Assembly (NCBI RefSeq): GCF_000381925.1 | Contig: NZ_KB907307.1 | Location: 3,348,001 to 3,412,000 of the forward strand | Direction of reading: 5' to 3' | From: Nocardia sp. BMG111209 | GTDB taxonomy: Bacteria > Actinomycetota > Actinomycetes > Mycobacteriales > Mycobacteriaceae | DNA length: 64,000 nucleotides | Part shown: positions 32,138-40,481 of the stretch, one piece after another | Numbering within the stretch: position 1 is the stretch's first letter | Layout of the letters: every line of letters begins with the position of its first letter | The notes under the pieces: generated by a model | Told to the model about the DNA's origin: nothing | The model's input: only the letters and a program-made list of their open reading frames with translations | Database searches by the model: none | Made by a program: the position numbers and the translations under genes

Positions 32138-33115
32138 GTGAGCGCATCGACGGGCGCGGCGCCGACGGAACCCGGCGCGCTGGAGGCCCTGCGCGTCCCG
32201 CTGACCGGGTACTGCTACCGCCTGCTCGGTTCGGCCGCCGACGCGGAGGATGCGGTGCAGGAGACCCTGATGCGCGCCTACCTGCGGCTGGACACCTTCG
32301 ATCCGGCGCGGTCCCGGCTGTCGACCTGGCTGCACGCCATCGCCACGAACATCTGCCTGGACATGCTGCGCGGCCGCACGCGCCGGATGCTGGCCTGGGA
32401 CGGCCCGTCCGCCGCGGATTTCGATCCCGGCGCGGTACTGCCCGCCGACCGCTGGCTGGAGCCGATGCCCGATGCGGCGCTGATCGCGGCGCGGGATCCG
32501 GCCGAGGTGGTGGCCCAGCGCGAATCGGTGCGGCTGGCCTTCGTCGCGGCGCTGCAACATCTGCCGCCACGGCAGCGCGCGGTCCTGGTACTGCGCGAGG
32601 TACTCGCGTTCACCGCCGCCGAGACCGCGGACATGCTGGGCGTCAGCGCCACCGCGGTGAACAGTGCCCTGCAACGGGCCCGCGCCACCCTCGCGACCGT
32701 CCGGACCGCGCCGGACGAGGCCCTCGATCCGGCCGATCCCGCCGACCGCGACCTGATCCGGCGCTATGTGTCGGCCTTCGAGACCCATGACGTCGCCGGC
32801 CTGGCGGCGCTGCTCTGCGCGGACGCCGAATCGGGTATGCCGCCGCTGGCCTGGCGGCTGGCCGGACGCGAGGCGATCGTCACGGTGTTCGCCGCCGCCG
32901 ACGCCTGTGTCGGCGATCGGCTGCTCGAGGTCGCGATGAACGGCTCGATCGGTTTCGGCCAGTACCGCCGCGACGAGACGGGAGTACCGCGGCCGTTCGC
33001 GCTGCTGGCCGTGACGGTCCGCGCAGGCCGGATCGCCCGGCAGGTGACCTATCTCGGCACCGCGGACCGGTTCGCGGAGTTCGGCCTGCCCCCGGTCGCC
33101 GACCCCGCGCGGTGA
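32138..33115 (+). CDS. ECF sigma factor with SnoaL-like C-terminal domain
   Basis: 325 residues from GTG 32138. Sigma region 2 (about 15-85; YCYRLLGSAADAEDAVQETLMRAYL), sigma region 4 (about 130-185; LPPRQRAVLVLREVLAFTAAETADMLGVSATAVNSALQRAR), then a SnoaL/NTF2-like domain (about 200-320). This is the SigG/TIGR02960-like arrangement, in which the extra domain regulates the factor in place of a classic anti-sigma. No anti-sigma gene is adjacent. The mycothiol-dependent enzyme follows 78 bases later and is a candidate target. Confidence 0.87.
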   Translation: MSASTGAAPTEPGALEALRVPLTGYCYRLLGSAADAEDAVQETLMRAYLRLDTFDPARSRLSTWLHAIATNICLDMLRGRTRRMLAWDGPSAADFDPGAVLPADRWLEPMPDAALIAARDPAEVVAQRESVRLAFVAALQHLPPRQRAVLVLREVLAFTAAETADMLGVSATAVNSALQRARATLATVRTAPDEALDPADPADRDLIRRYVSAFETHDVAGLAALLCADAESGMPPLAWRLAGREAIVTVFAAADACVGDRLLEVAMNGSIGFGQYRRDETGVPRPFALLAVTVRAGRIARQVTYLGTADRFAEFGLPPVADPAR

Positions 33116-33193
33116 TTCTCGCGCGGACCGATGAATCCCGGCCGTCCCGTTCGTACCAGAGGTGACCACATTCCCGACCAGGAACGGACACCG

Positions 33194-33796
33194 ATGACCA
33201 GCACCGATCAGGACACCGCCCGGCTGCGTGCGCACACCGTCGCCGAGCGCGAACGACTCGCCGGACTGCTCGCCGGCCTCGGCCCGCGGCAGTGGGCCGC
33301 CCCCTCACTGTGCGACGGCTGGCGCGTGCGCGAGGTGCTCGCGCACATGACGATGCCCTACCGGACCTCGACCCTCGGATTCCTGCGCGGGATGATCGCG
33401 GCCCGGTTCGCCTTCGACCGATACGCCGATCGCGCCGCACGCGCCGATACCGCGCGCATGAGCGACGCCGAACTGCTTGCCGCACTACGGGACAACGTCG
33501 GCCACCCGTGGCGGCCGCCGGGCGGCGGGGCGGCGGGTGCGCTGAGCCACGACGTGATCCACGGTCTCGACATCACCGAGCCGCTGGGCCTGCCGGCCGC
33601 GCCCATCGACCGCATCGCCACCGTGCTGCGGGCCGGCGGTCCCCGGTCCTTCGCCTACTTCGGGGTCGACCTCGACGGAGTTCGGTTGCGGGCGAACGAT
33701 TCCGATGTCGAACTCGGCGACGGAACGCCGATCACCCTGTCCGCCAAGGATATTCTGCTGATCGTGACGGGACGCCGCCCGATACCCGAACACTGA
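33194..33796 (+). CDS. Mycothiol-dependent maleylpyruvate-isomerase-family protein (TIGR03083)
   Basis: 200 residues from ATG 33194, GGAACGGA upstream. DinB-like four-helix bundle with the family signature SLCDGWRVREVLAHM (His metal ligand), later ALSHDVIHGLDI with two further His ligands, and the C-terminal ligand-binding domain. Related enzymes use the actinobacterial thiol mycothiol in isomerisation or conjugation. Mycothiol exists only in actinobacteria, which supports the host call. Confidence 0.87.
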   Translation: MTSTDQDTARLRAHTVAERERLAGLLAGLGPRQWAAPSLCDGWRVREVLAHMTMPYRTSTLGFLRGMIAARFAFDRYADRAARADTARMSDAELLAALRDNVGHPWRPPGGGAAGALSHDVIHGLDITEPLGLPAAPIDRIATVLRAGGPRSFAYFGVDLDGVRLRANDSDVELGDGTPITLSAKDILLIVTGRRPIPEH

Positions 33797-33797
33797 C

Positions 33798-34577
33798 TCA
33801 GCCCGGAGTCGGCACCACCGTGGCCCGGACCGGATTGTGGTCCGAGACGCCGTGCAGATCCTCGACCGCGACCGCCGTCGTGACGGCGCCGATGGTGACC
33901 ACGTGGTCGATGAACTCGGATTTCGTGCCGACGGTGCGGGGCCGGGTCGGCACGAGATCCGGGAGCGCGGCGACCGCGAACCCGGCGCCGAGCCCCGCCG
34001 CCACCGTCGCGCGATCGGCGTTGAAATCCCCGAGCACGACCGTGGGACCGGTTGCCGCCGTGGCCAATTCCGCCAGCCGGGCGAACTGGCCACCGCGGCG
34101 GCCGTCGCCGGTGACATGGGTGGCGATCACGGTCAGATCGCCGGTGCGGACGACCACGACCCCCTTGCCCGGATCGTCGGCGAAGGCGGTCGCGGTGACC
34201 AGCCGGCTGCCCGGCGCGGTGAGTACGACCAGATGCTCGTCCCGGTCCCGCAGTGCGGTCGCGATCCGCCGCGAGCGTGGCACCCGGGGATAGCGCAACG
34301 CGTGAACGGCGCGGTGCGGCAACGCTTCTCGCAGTGCGGCGAGCTGATCGCCGCTGACTTCCTGCAATGCGACGGCGTGTTCCTCGCGCTCGGCCACCCA
34401 GCGCGTCACGGCGGCGATGCGCGCGGGCTCGTCCGGCCACCGGTCGGCCACCTCCTCGTACCAGTTCTCGGCGTGCACGCGATGCAGGACGTTCCAGGTG
34501 GCGACGGAGATCACACTCAGTACGGTAGTGGACCGCTCGGGCCCGCCGTCCGGCTGCGTACCGAGCGACCGATTCAC
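33798..34577 (-). CDS. Endonuclease/exonuclease/phosphatase-family protein
   Basis: 259 residues from GTG 34577 as drawn; starts inside the first 22 codons are possible, since the fold begins at ISVATWNVLHR. Metal-dependent phosphoesterase of the EEP superfamily, with VALQEVSG (Glu), VLGDFNADR (Asp/Asn), and the closing SDHNPVRA. Substrate could be DNA or phospho-sugar/inositol. It converges on the mycothiol-dependent enzyme gene with one base between stops, and diverges from the SDR-TetR operon. Confidence 0.82.
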   Translation of the reverse strand: MNRSLGTQPDGGPERSTTVLSVISVATWNVLHRVHAENWYEEVADRWPDEPARIAAVTRWVAEREEHAVALQEVSGDQLAALREALPHRAVHALRYPRVPRSRRIATALRDRDEHLVVLTAPGSRLVTATAFADDPGKGVVVVRTGDLTVIATHVTGDGRRGGQFARLAELATAATGPTVVLGDFNADRATVAAGLGAGFAVAALPDLVPTRPRTVGTKSEFIDHVVTIGAVTTAVAVEDLHGVSDHNPVRATVVPTPG

Positions 34578-34578
34578 C

Positions 34579-34598
34579 TACCTACAGGTAAGTAGGTA
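34579..34598. promoter_or_regulatory. TetR-type operator before the SDR-TetR operon
   Basis: TACCTAC-AGGTAA-GTAGGTA: perfect 7-bp arms, 6-base centre, 37 bases upstream of the SDR start. Best explained as the autoregulatory site of the TetR protein encoded second in the operon. Confidence 0.65.
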
Positions 34599-34635
34599 TA
34601 GTTCGCTCCGGGTTGCCCGAACGAAGGAGAATCCG

Positions 34636-35343
34636 ATGAACGAGACAGCGGTGATCACCGGGGCCGCCGGTGGTATCGGTGCGGCGGTGGCGCGGCGGCT
34701 GGCGAGTGCCGGCGTCCGATGTGTGCTGGTGGATCGCGATCCGCGGGTGGCGGACGTGGCGGCCGAGATCGGCGGCGCGTCCGTCGTCGGCGATCTCACC
34801 GATCCGGCGCTGTCCGAACGCGCGGTGGCCACCGCCGGCGAGCGGCTGGATCTGCTGGTGCTGAACGCGGGGATCAACTCGGTCGACAAGGATCCCGCGA
34901 CCCTCGATCTCGACCGCTACCGGGCCGTGGTCGGCGTCAACCAGCACGCGGTGGTGTGGGGCCTGCGCGCGGCGCTGCCGGTGATGCGCCGCGCCGGCGG
35001 CGGCTCGATCGTGGTGACGGCCTCGCTGGCCGCACTGCAGGGCGTACCGCAGGATCCCGTCTACACGATGACCAAACACGCCGTGATCGGCCTGGTGCGA
35101 GCGTTCTCGGGCACGCTGGCCCGGGAGCACATCCGACTGTCCGCGGTATGTCCCGGCCTGGTCGACACCCCGCTGACCGAGGGTGGACGGGATCGGTTCC
35201 GGGCGGCGGGCATTCCGATGCTGTCGGCGGACATCGTCGCCGCGGAGATCGAGGGACTGCTGCGCACCGGCGAGCCCGGCACCGAACTGGTGGTGCGGCC
35301 GGGGCAGCCGTCGGCCCGCTATCGATCGGCCCCGCTGCCGTGA
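34636..35343 (+). CDS. SDR oxidoreductase in a TetR-regulated operon
   Basis: 235 residues from ATG 34636, with a strong GAAGGAGA. NAD(P)-binding TGAAGGIGAAV, NAG motif, catalytic YTMTKHA (Tyr-Lys), and Ser in VVTASLAAL. Slightly short for the family but complete. Its stop overlaps the start of the TetR gene (GTGA). A palindromic operator lies 38 bases upstream. Substrate unknown. Confidence 0.88.
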   Translation: MNETAVITGAAGGIGAAVARRLASAGVRCVLVDRDPRVADVAAEIGGASVVGDLTDPALSERAVATAGERLDLLVLNAGINSVDKDPATLDLDRYRAVVGVNQHAVVWGLRAALPVMRRAGGGSIVVTASLAALQGVPQDPVYTMTKHAVIGLVRAFSGTLAREHIRLSAVCPGLVDTPLTEGGRDRFRAAGIPMLSADIVAAEIEGLLRTGEPGTELVVRPGQPSARYRSAPLP

Positions 35344-35933
35344 CCGCCGACCGGCCGCACGGCGGGCGACGCGAGGAGATCCTGCGGGCCGCACTCGACA
35401 TGATCGCCGAGCGCGGCTATCGCGGAACCTCGCTGGACGCCGTCGCGGAGGCCGTGGGCCTCACCAGACAGGGTGTGCTGCACTACTTTCCGGGCAAACA
35501 ACAGTTGCTGGCCGCGATCCTGGAACGCACCGTCGAGGTCGGGCGCGGGGATCTGCCGCCGCACCGGTTGCAGGCGGATGTGCCGGGTCAACTCGCCGCG
35601 GTGGTCGCCCACAACCGCGCGCATCCGGCGTTCGCGCAGGCGTACAGCGTGCTGATGGCCGAGAGCGCGACCGCCGGGCACCCCGCCCGGGACGTTTTCC
35701 GGCAGCACTACCGGCAGGTGCTCGACGAGATGACGCGCGGCTACACCGAGCGCTGGGGCGAGCGGCTGCCCTCCGGCCTGACCCCGCACGCGGCCGCGGT
35801 CGCGGTGCTGGCCCTGCTGGACGGGATGCAGCAGCAGTGGTTGCTGGATCGGGATCGCACCGGCGATCCGGAGATCATGCGCGCGGTGCTCACGGTTCTG
35901 TTCGGCACCGAATCCCCTGACCTGCAGCCGTAG
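35340..35933 (+). CDS. TetR-family regulator, translationally coupled to SDR
   Basis: 197 residues from GTG 35340, overlapping the SDR stop by four bases. HTH with ILRAALDMIAERGYRGTSLDAVAEAVGLTRQGVLHYFPGKQQLL, a textbook TetR N-terminus, then a ligand domain of the acyl-CoA/aromatic-sensing kind. Likely represses its own operon via the palindrome at 34579. Confidence 0.9.
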   Translation: MTADRPHGGRREEILRAALDMIAERGYRGTSLDAVAEAVGLTRQGVLHYFPGKQQLLAAILERTVEVGRGDLPPHRLQADVPGQLAAVVAHNRAHPAFAQAYSVLMAESATAGHPARDVFRQHYRQVLDEMTRGYTERWGERLPSGLTPHAAAVAVLALLDGMQQQWLLDRDRTGDPEIMRAVLTVLFGTESPDLQP

Positions 35934-35959
35934 CAGACCGGCCCGTCGGTAATTATATT

Positions 35960-35978
35960 CTTACTTGCGGGAAGTAAG
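35960..35978. promoter_or_regulatory. Palindromic operator before the mycofactocin-type SDR
   Basis: CTTACTT-GCGGG-AAGTAAG, perfect 7-bp arms with a 5-base centre, 36 bases upstream of ATG 36014. The half-site differs from the one at 34579 (TACCTAC), so a different TetR-type regulator is implied. Confidence 0.6.
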
Positions 35979-36013
35979 CTTCTCGCCGGACGAGAACGAG
36001 ATTGGATCTGCTC

Positions 36014-36826
36014 ATGGCTAGATTGGACGGCAAAATCGCCTTCATCACCGGTATCGCGCGCGGGCAGGGCCGGGCCCACGCCGTACGGCTGGCCCACGAA
36101 GGCGCCGACATCATCGGTATCGATCTCGCCGGACCGCTGCCGAACGTGCCGTACGACTCCCCCACCCCCGAGGATCTCGCCGAGACGGTCCGCCTGGTCG
36201 AGGCCGAGGGCCGCAAGATCATCGCCCACCGGGGCGACGTGCGCGACCTCGAGGGTATGCGGCAGCTGGTGGACGGCGCGGTGGCGGATCTGGGCGGCCT
36301 CGACGTGGTGGTCGCCAACGCCGGCATCTGCGTGCCGACCACCTGGGATCAGGCCACGCCGGAGATCTTCCGGGACCACATGGACATCAACGTGACCGGC
36401 GTGTGGAACACGGTGATGGTCTCGGCCGGGCACCTGATCACCCGCGGTGGCGGCTCGATCATCCTGATCAGCTCGTACGCCGGGAAGAAGGTGCAGCCGT
36501 TCATGGTGCACTACACCACCAGCAAGCACGCCGTGACCGGCATGACCCGGGCCTTCGCCGCCGAACTCGGCCGCCACCGCATCCGGGTCAACAGCATCCA
36601 CCCCGGCGGGGTGAACACCCCGATGGGATCCGGCGACATGCAGGGCGCGCTGGAACGGGCGAGCGCGACCAATCCGCCGCTGGCGACGATGGGCACCCCG
36701 TTCGTACCGCAGTGGGCCGCCGAGCCGGAGGAGATCTCGGCGGCGGTGGCATTCCTCGCCTCGGACGAGTCGAGCTTCATCACCTCGGAGCATCTGAGCA
36801 TCGACGGCGGCGCGCAGTACTACTGA
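36014..36826 (+). CDS. Mycofactocin-coupled SDR family oxidoreductase
   Basis: 270 residues from ATG 36014 (a TTG at 36002 is a weaker start). Members of this SDR subfamily keep their NAD bound and pass electrons to mycofactocin. The N-terminus LDGKIAFITGIARGQGRAHAVRLAHEGADIIGIDLAG has the extended insertion seen in the subfamily. The active site shows SSYAG and YTTSKHAV (Tyr, Lys). The protein ends in IDGGAQ. It opens a metabolic cluster; alcohol oxidation is the likely reaction. A palindrome lies upstream. Confidence 0.85.
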   Translation: MARLDGKIAFITGIARGQGRAHAVRLAHEGADIIGIDLAGPLPNVPYDSPTPEDLAETVRLVEAEGRKIIAHRGDVRDLEGMRQLVDGAVADLGGLDVVVANAGICVPTTWDQATPEIFRDHMDINVTGVWNTVMVSAGHLITRGGGSIILISSYAGKKVQPFMVHYTTSKHAVTGMTRAFAAELGRHRIRVNSIHPGGVNTPMGSGDMQGALERASATNPPLATMGTPFVPQWAAEPEEISAAVAFLASDESSFITSEHLSIDGGAQYY

Positions 36827-36834
36827 CGCTGCGC

Positions 36835-36867
36835 CGGCCGCCGCACCGGATCGCGGTGCGGCGGCCG
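36835..36867. terminator. Perfect hairpin between convergent genes
   Basis: GGCCGCCGCACC (36836-36847) pairs with GGTGCGGCGGCC (36855-36866), extended by one outer C-G pair. Loop of 7 bases. It sits between the plus-strand SDR stop and the minus-strand stop at 36873. No U-tract. Confidence 0.7.
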
Positions 36868-36872
36868 CCGGC

Positions 36873-37511
36873 TCATTCGCCGGACAGATCCGCCGACAGA
36901 TCGCGCACCTCGACACCCTCGGGCACCCGGAACTCCTCGATCAATTCGGGACGATCGTCGAATTCCAGCCGCAGCGCGCGGCAGATGGTGGCGTGCATGT
37001 CGTACATCGTGGTGATGTAGGTGAGTTCCAGAATTTCCGGATCGCTGAGATTGGCCTTCAGTACCGCGAAAACCTCGTCGGGCACCCGGCCGCCGTCGTA
37101 CACCAGGCCGTCGGTGTAGGCCAGCACCGCCCGCTCGAGTTCGGAATAGGCCGCGCTGACCTGCCAATGCGGAACGGCGGCGATCTTCTCCTCGGCGACA
37201 CCGAGGGAACGCATCTGCTTGGAATGCTGGGAAAAGACGAACTGGCTGCCGCGGGCATATCCGGCCCGGCACTGCCCCAATTCACGCAGTACCGGATCCA
37301 GCGTCGCGTTGCGGTACACGGCGAAACCCTTCACCGCGTGCCGGAACACCGCCGGCGACTGGGCGAATACGGTCCACCAGTCACCAGGGGTGGCGTGGAT
37401 GGTGCCGTGGTCGACCGCGGGATCCTTGTCCCGGCCGAACAACCGGTCGTAGAAGAACAGGATCCGCTCGTCGGTGACTTCGGCACGGGGTACTTCGCGC
37501 AAACGGGGCAT
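36873..37511 (-). CDS. Carboxymuconolactone decarboxylase-like protein
   Basis: 212 residues with GAGAGGAAT 5 bases before the ATG. All-helical AhpD-like fold (RNATLDPVLRELGQCRAGYARGSQFVFSQHSKQMRSLG, and LERAVLAYTDGLV, LSDPEILELTYITTMYDM). Unlike the peroxidase at 23081, the CxxC redox pair is missing (only Cys in QCRAGY), so it is probably not a peroxidase and may act as a decarboxylase- or hydratase-type enzyme. Next to a VOC gene on the same strand, 55 bases downstream of it. Confidence 0.8.
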   Translation of the reverse strand: MPRLREVPRAEVTDERILFFYDRLFGRDKDPAVDHGTIHATPGDWWTVFAQSPAVFRHAVKGFAVYRNATLDPVLRELGQCRAGYARGSQFVFSQHSKQMRSLGVAEEKIAAVPHWQVSAAYSELERAVLAYTDGLVYDGGRVPDEVFAVLKANLSDPEILELTYITTMYDMHATICRALRLEFDDRPELIEEFRVPEGVEVRDLSADLSGE

Positions 37512-37565
37512 GGGAATTCCTCTCGGGTGGTGCGAGTTTCGGGGCCGGCCGGACCCGGCGGGGGC

Positions 37566-38132
37566 TCAGTGCGCGGTCGACACCTTGCGGCCGGCGGCGG
37601 TCCGCGGTTCGTGCGATACGTCCGCGTCGGTGAAAGTGCGGGTCCAGCAGGCGAATTCGAGCACGATGCCGTCCGGGTCCTGGAAGTAGAAGGAACGCAC
37701 GAAGGTTCCGGGATGCACCTTCGCCGACACACCCGCGCGACTGTCGTCGTGGTTGAGGATGCGGCTGACCTTGATGCCCTCCTCTCGGAACCGCCGGTAG
37801 TACTCGTCGAACCGCTCCGGCGGGACCGCGAAGGCCACATGGTTCATCGAGCCCACCGCGCTGGCCAGTTCACCCTCGTCCGGCAGGCCCTTGGGCGCCG
37901 CGACACCGGGGGTGGCATCCGGCGAGTCGGCGAGCCAGAAGAATGCGATGGTGTTGCCGTTGCCGCAATCGAAGAAGAAATGCTGGCCCAGATCCCCGGG
38001 CAACTCGATGGTCTTCACCAGCGGCATGCCCAGCACACCCGAATAGAAGTCGATGGTTCGCCGCATGTCGGAACAGACCAGCGCCAGATGATTGATTCCC
38101 TGTAATTCGTATTTCTGGTTGGATCGGCTCAT
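37566..38132 (-). CDS. VOC-superfamily protein (extradiol dioxygenase-like)
   Basis: 188 residues from ATG 38132 with GGAAGGGAC upstream. Two VOC modules: GINHLALVCSDMRRTIDFYSGVLGMPL, and YFQDPDGIVLEFACWTRT at the end, with His and Glu metal-ligand positions. Such proteins open aromatic rings or isomerise CoA thioesters. It is divergent from a TetR gene and followed by the carboxymuconolactone-decarboxylase-like gene, suggesting catabolism of a cyclic compound. Confidence 0.85.
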   Translation of the reverse strand: MSRSNQKYELQGINHLALVCSDMRRTIDFYSGVLGMPLVKTIELPGDLGQHFFFDCGNGNTIAFFWLADSPDATPGVAAPKGLPDEGELASAVGSMNHVAFAVPPERFDEYYRRFREEGIKVSRILNHDDSRAGVSAKVHPGTFVRSFYFQDPDGIVLEFACWTRTFTDADVSHEPRTAAGRKVSTAH

Positions 38133-38179
38133 GATCGTCCCTTCCGCCGGTCTCGAATCCGGCCGGCACCGCACTGAAG

Positions 38180-38213
38180 ATGACTTGACAGTCATGTCAT
38201 GTTACGGAATAGT
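38180..38213 (+). promoter_or_regulatory. TetR operator overlapping a leaderless-type promoter
   Basis: ATGACT-TGAC-AGTCAT (38180-38195) and the overlapping TGACA-GTCA-TGTCA (38186-38199) are both perfect. TTGACA (38185-38190), 17 bases, then AATAGT (38208-38213) form a promoter whose start would fall at about 38220-38221, on the ATG of the TetR gene. The operator covers the -35, as for autorepression. Confidence 0.6.
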
Positions 38214-38220
38214 CTGATCC

Positions 38221-38865
38221 ATGCCGAAGTCATCTGTCAACAGCTCGCCCACGGCAGTCGACACGCTGACTCCCCGCGGCCGCAAGACCCGGGACGGGTT
38301 GCTCGACGCCGCGCGCAAGGTCTTCGAGTCGGTCGGATTTCTCGATGCCCGGGTCGAACTGATCACCACCGAGGCCAATGTCTCCTACGGCACCTTCTAC
38401 CGCTATTTCGAGTCGAAGGAGGACGTGTTCGGTGAGCTGAGCACGCGGCTGTTCGAGGAGATGCACCGCCGCGAGCCGACCGGCGGCGCCTCCGCACCGG
38501 CGGATCGGCTCATCGCCGCCAATCGCGCCTATTACACGGCCTATCGGCGCAATGCGAAACTGCTCGCCATCGTCGAACAGGTCGCCACCTTCAACGAGGA
38601 ATTCCGGCGGCTGCGCCACGAGCACCGCCGCGTGATCATCGATCGCACCGCGCAGGCCATCGTCCGCTGGCAGAGCGAGGGCCTGGTCCGGCCCGGTCTC
38701 GACCCCGAGCTGGCCGCGCGCGCGATGGCCGCGATGGTCGACCACACGTTGTATCTCTGGCTGATCCAGGGCGAGGACGCCGACGAGGATGCCCTGCTGG
38801 ACACCCTCGATCAGATGTCCCTCGGGGCCCTCGGGCTGCCGTTGCCCGAGCCCGACGCGCCGTGA
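38221..38865 (+). CDS. TetR-family regulator, probably leaderless mRNA
   Basis: 214 residues, ATG 38221. N-terminal HTH with TRDGLLDAARKVFESVGFLDARVELITTEANVSYGTFYRYFESKEDVF (all TetR features), then a long ligand domain. It lacks an upstream ribosome site, and the promoter at 38185 would start transcription at the ATG, so leaderless translation is likely. Divergent from the VOC gene and upstream of the SnoaL/acyl-CoA dehydrogenase genes; probable local regulator. Confidence 0.9.
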   Translation: MPKSSVNSSPTAVDTLTPRGRKTRDGLLDAARKVFESVGFLDARVELITTEANVSYGTFYRYFESKEDVFGELSTRLFEEMHRREPTGGASAPADRLIAANRAYYTAYRRNAKLLAIVEQVATFNEEFRRLRHEHRRVIIDRTAQAIVRWQSEGLVRPGLDPELAARAMAAMVDHTLYLWLIQGEDADEDALLDTLDQMSLGALGLPLPEPDAP

Positions 38866-38907
38866 TCAGCTTCTGAAATCCCAACCCCCGCAGGAGGTCC
38901 GCCTCGT

Positions 38908-39297
38908 ATGAACGAATTGGCCGATCGCTTCTTCGCCGCCGTCAGCGCCGGCGACAAGGCGACACTCACGCAGCTGTACGCACCGGATGCCCGGATCTGG
39001 CACAACGACAAGGGCACCGAGGAGACCGTCACCGAGAATTTGAAGGTGCTGGGCTGGCTGCAGCGCACCGTGGAAAACCTTCGCTACGAGGACATTCGGC
39101 GCCACCTCCTGCCGGACGGCTTCGCCCAGCAGCACGTGCTGCGCGGCACGCTGCCGGGACACGGCCCGCTCGAGGTCCCGGCCTGCCTGTTCGTGCGGGT
39201 ACGCGACGGGCATATCGAGCGCATCGAGGAATACGTCGATTCGGCCGCGACACAGCCGCTGCGCGACGTGCCCGTGCGGAGCGGGGAGCAGCGATGA
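38908..39297 (+). CDS. SnoaL/NTF2-like small enzyme
   Basis: 129 residues with GCAGGAGGT 8 bases upstream. Cone-shaped NTF2-like fold: ADRFFAAVSAGDKATLTQLYAPDARIWHND and LFVRVRDGHIERIEEYVDS. SnoaL-type proteins are isomerases, hydratases or binding proteins for lipid and aromatic intermediates. Its stop overlaps the acyl-CoA dehydrogenase start (ATGA), so coupled. Role in the cluster is not fixed. Confidence 0.82.
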   Translation: MNELADRFFAAVSAGDKATLTQLYAPDARIWHNDKGTEETVTENLKVLGWLQRTVENLRYEDIRRHLLPDGFAQQHVLRGTLPGHGPLEVPACLFVRVRDGHIERIEEYVDSAATQPLRDVPVRSGEQR

Positions 39298-40481
39298 CCG
39301 AGATCGGCCGGGCCACCGGCGATATCGCCGAATTGTCCACGCGGATGCGGATGTTCATCGACGAGGAGGTCATCCCGGCCGAACGCGCCCTGGCCGCCGA
39401 GGACGCGGCCGCGACCGCCGCGCTGAACGAATTGCGCGGCCGCGCCAAGGAACTCGGGCTGTGGGCACTGGGCCATCCGGCGGAGGTCGGCGGCGGCGGG
39501 GTGCCGTTCCTCGACTTCGTCTACCTCAACGAGATCATCGGCCGGTCGGAATTCGGCCAGCTGGCGGTCGGCTCGGTATCCATGCAGGACACGCTGATGC
39601 TGTACCAGCACGGCACCGAGGAACAACGGGCCCGCTGGATCCCGCCGATCGTCTCCGGGGAGACCCTGCCGTCGGTCGGCATGACCGAACCGGAGGTCGC
39701 GGGCTCCGATCCTACCCTGATCGCCACCCGCGCGGAACTCGTGGACGACACCTGGGTCATCAACGGGCACAAGTGGTTCACCACCGGAGTGGCGCAGGCC
39801 GGATACTGCACGGTGTTCGCGCGCACCGAACCCGATTCCGCCCCCAGGCATTCCGCGATCAGCGCGATCATCGTGCCCACCGACACCCCCGGATTCGACA
39901 TCGTGCGTTCCATTCCCACGATGGGCCACGACCCCAGCGACCACTACGAGGTCCGGCTCACCGATGTCCGGGTCCCGGCGGCCAATCTGCTCGGCGAGCG
40001 CGGCCGCGGCTTCGCGGTGGCGCAGGATCGGCTCGGCGCGGGCCGGATCTTCCACTGCATGCGCTGGCTCGGGCAGGCCCAGCGGGCCTACGAGCTGATG
40101 TGCGAGCGGGCCAACACTCGGTTCGCGCACGGCTCGCTGCTGGCGGAGAAGGGCGAGATCCAGCGCTACATCGCCGAATCCGCGGCCGAGATCCACGCGC
40201 ACCGGCTGATGACCCTCGACGCCGCCCGCGCGATGGACGCCGGCGAGGACTACCGGGTGCGCGTCGGGCTGATCAAGTTCTGGGGTGCTCGCATGCTGCA
40301 CAACGTGATCGACCGCGCCATCCAGGTACACGGCGCGCTCGGCCTCACCGCGGACACCCCGCTGGAACGGATGTACCGGCAGGCCCGCTACGCCCGCGTC
40401 TACGACGGCCCGGACGAGGTGCACCGCATGTCGACCGCGCGCCGCCTGCTGCGCGATCCGGGGGCTGCCCCGTGGAGGTGA
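39294..40481 (+). CDS. Acyl-CoA dehydrogenase, ACAD10/11 or LvaC-like
   Basis: 395 residues, FAD-dependent. FAD loop MTEPEVAGSDPT, WVINGHKWFTTG, and the C-terminal RVYDGPDEVHRMS, where the usual EGTNEIQR motif is replaced. The DGPDEVH form is the one found in ACAD10/11 and their bacterial relatives. The gene is fused in animals with a kinase domain, and here it is followed immediately by the kinase gene, overlapping it by ten bases. In LvaC-type enzymes the flavin removes phosphate from 4-phosphoacyl-CoA. All core residues are visible. Confidence 0.88.
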   Translation: MTEIGRATGDIAELSTRMRMFIDEEVIPAERALAAEDAAATAALNELRGRAKELGLWALGHPAEVGGGGVPFLDFVYLNEIIGRSEFGQLAVGSVSMQDTLMLYQHGTEEQRARWIPPIVSGETLPSVGMTEPEVAGSDPTLIATRAELVDDTWVINGHKWFTTGVAQAGYCTVFARTEPDSAPRHSAISAIIVPTDTPGFDIVRSIPTMGHDPSDHYEVRLTDVRVPAANLLGERGRGFAVAQDRLGAGRIFHCMRWLGQAQRAYELMCERANTRFAHGSLLAEKGEIQRYIAESAAEIHAHRLMTLDAARAMDAGEDYRVRVGLIKFWGARMLHNVIDRAIQVHGALGLTADTPLERMYRQARYARVYDGPDEVHRMSTARRLLRDPGAAPWR

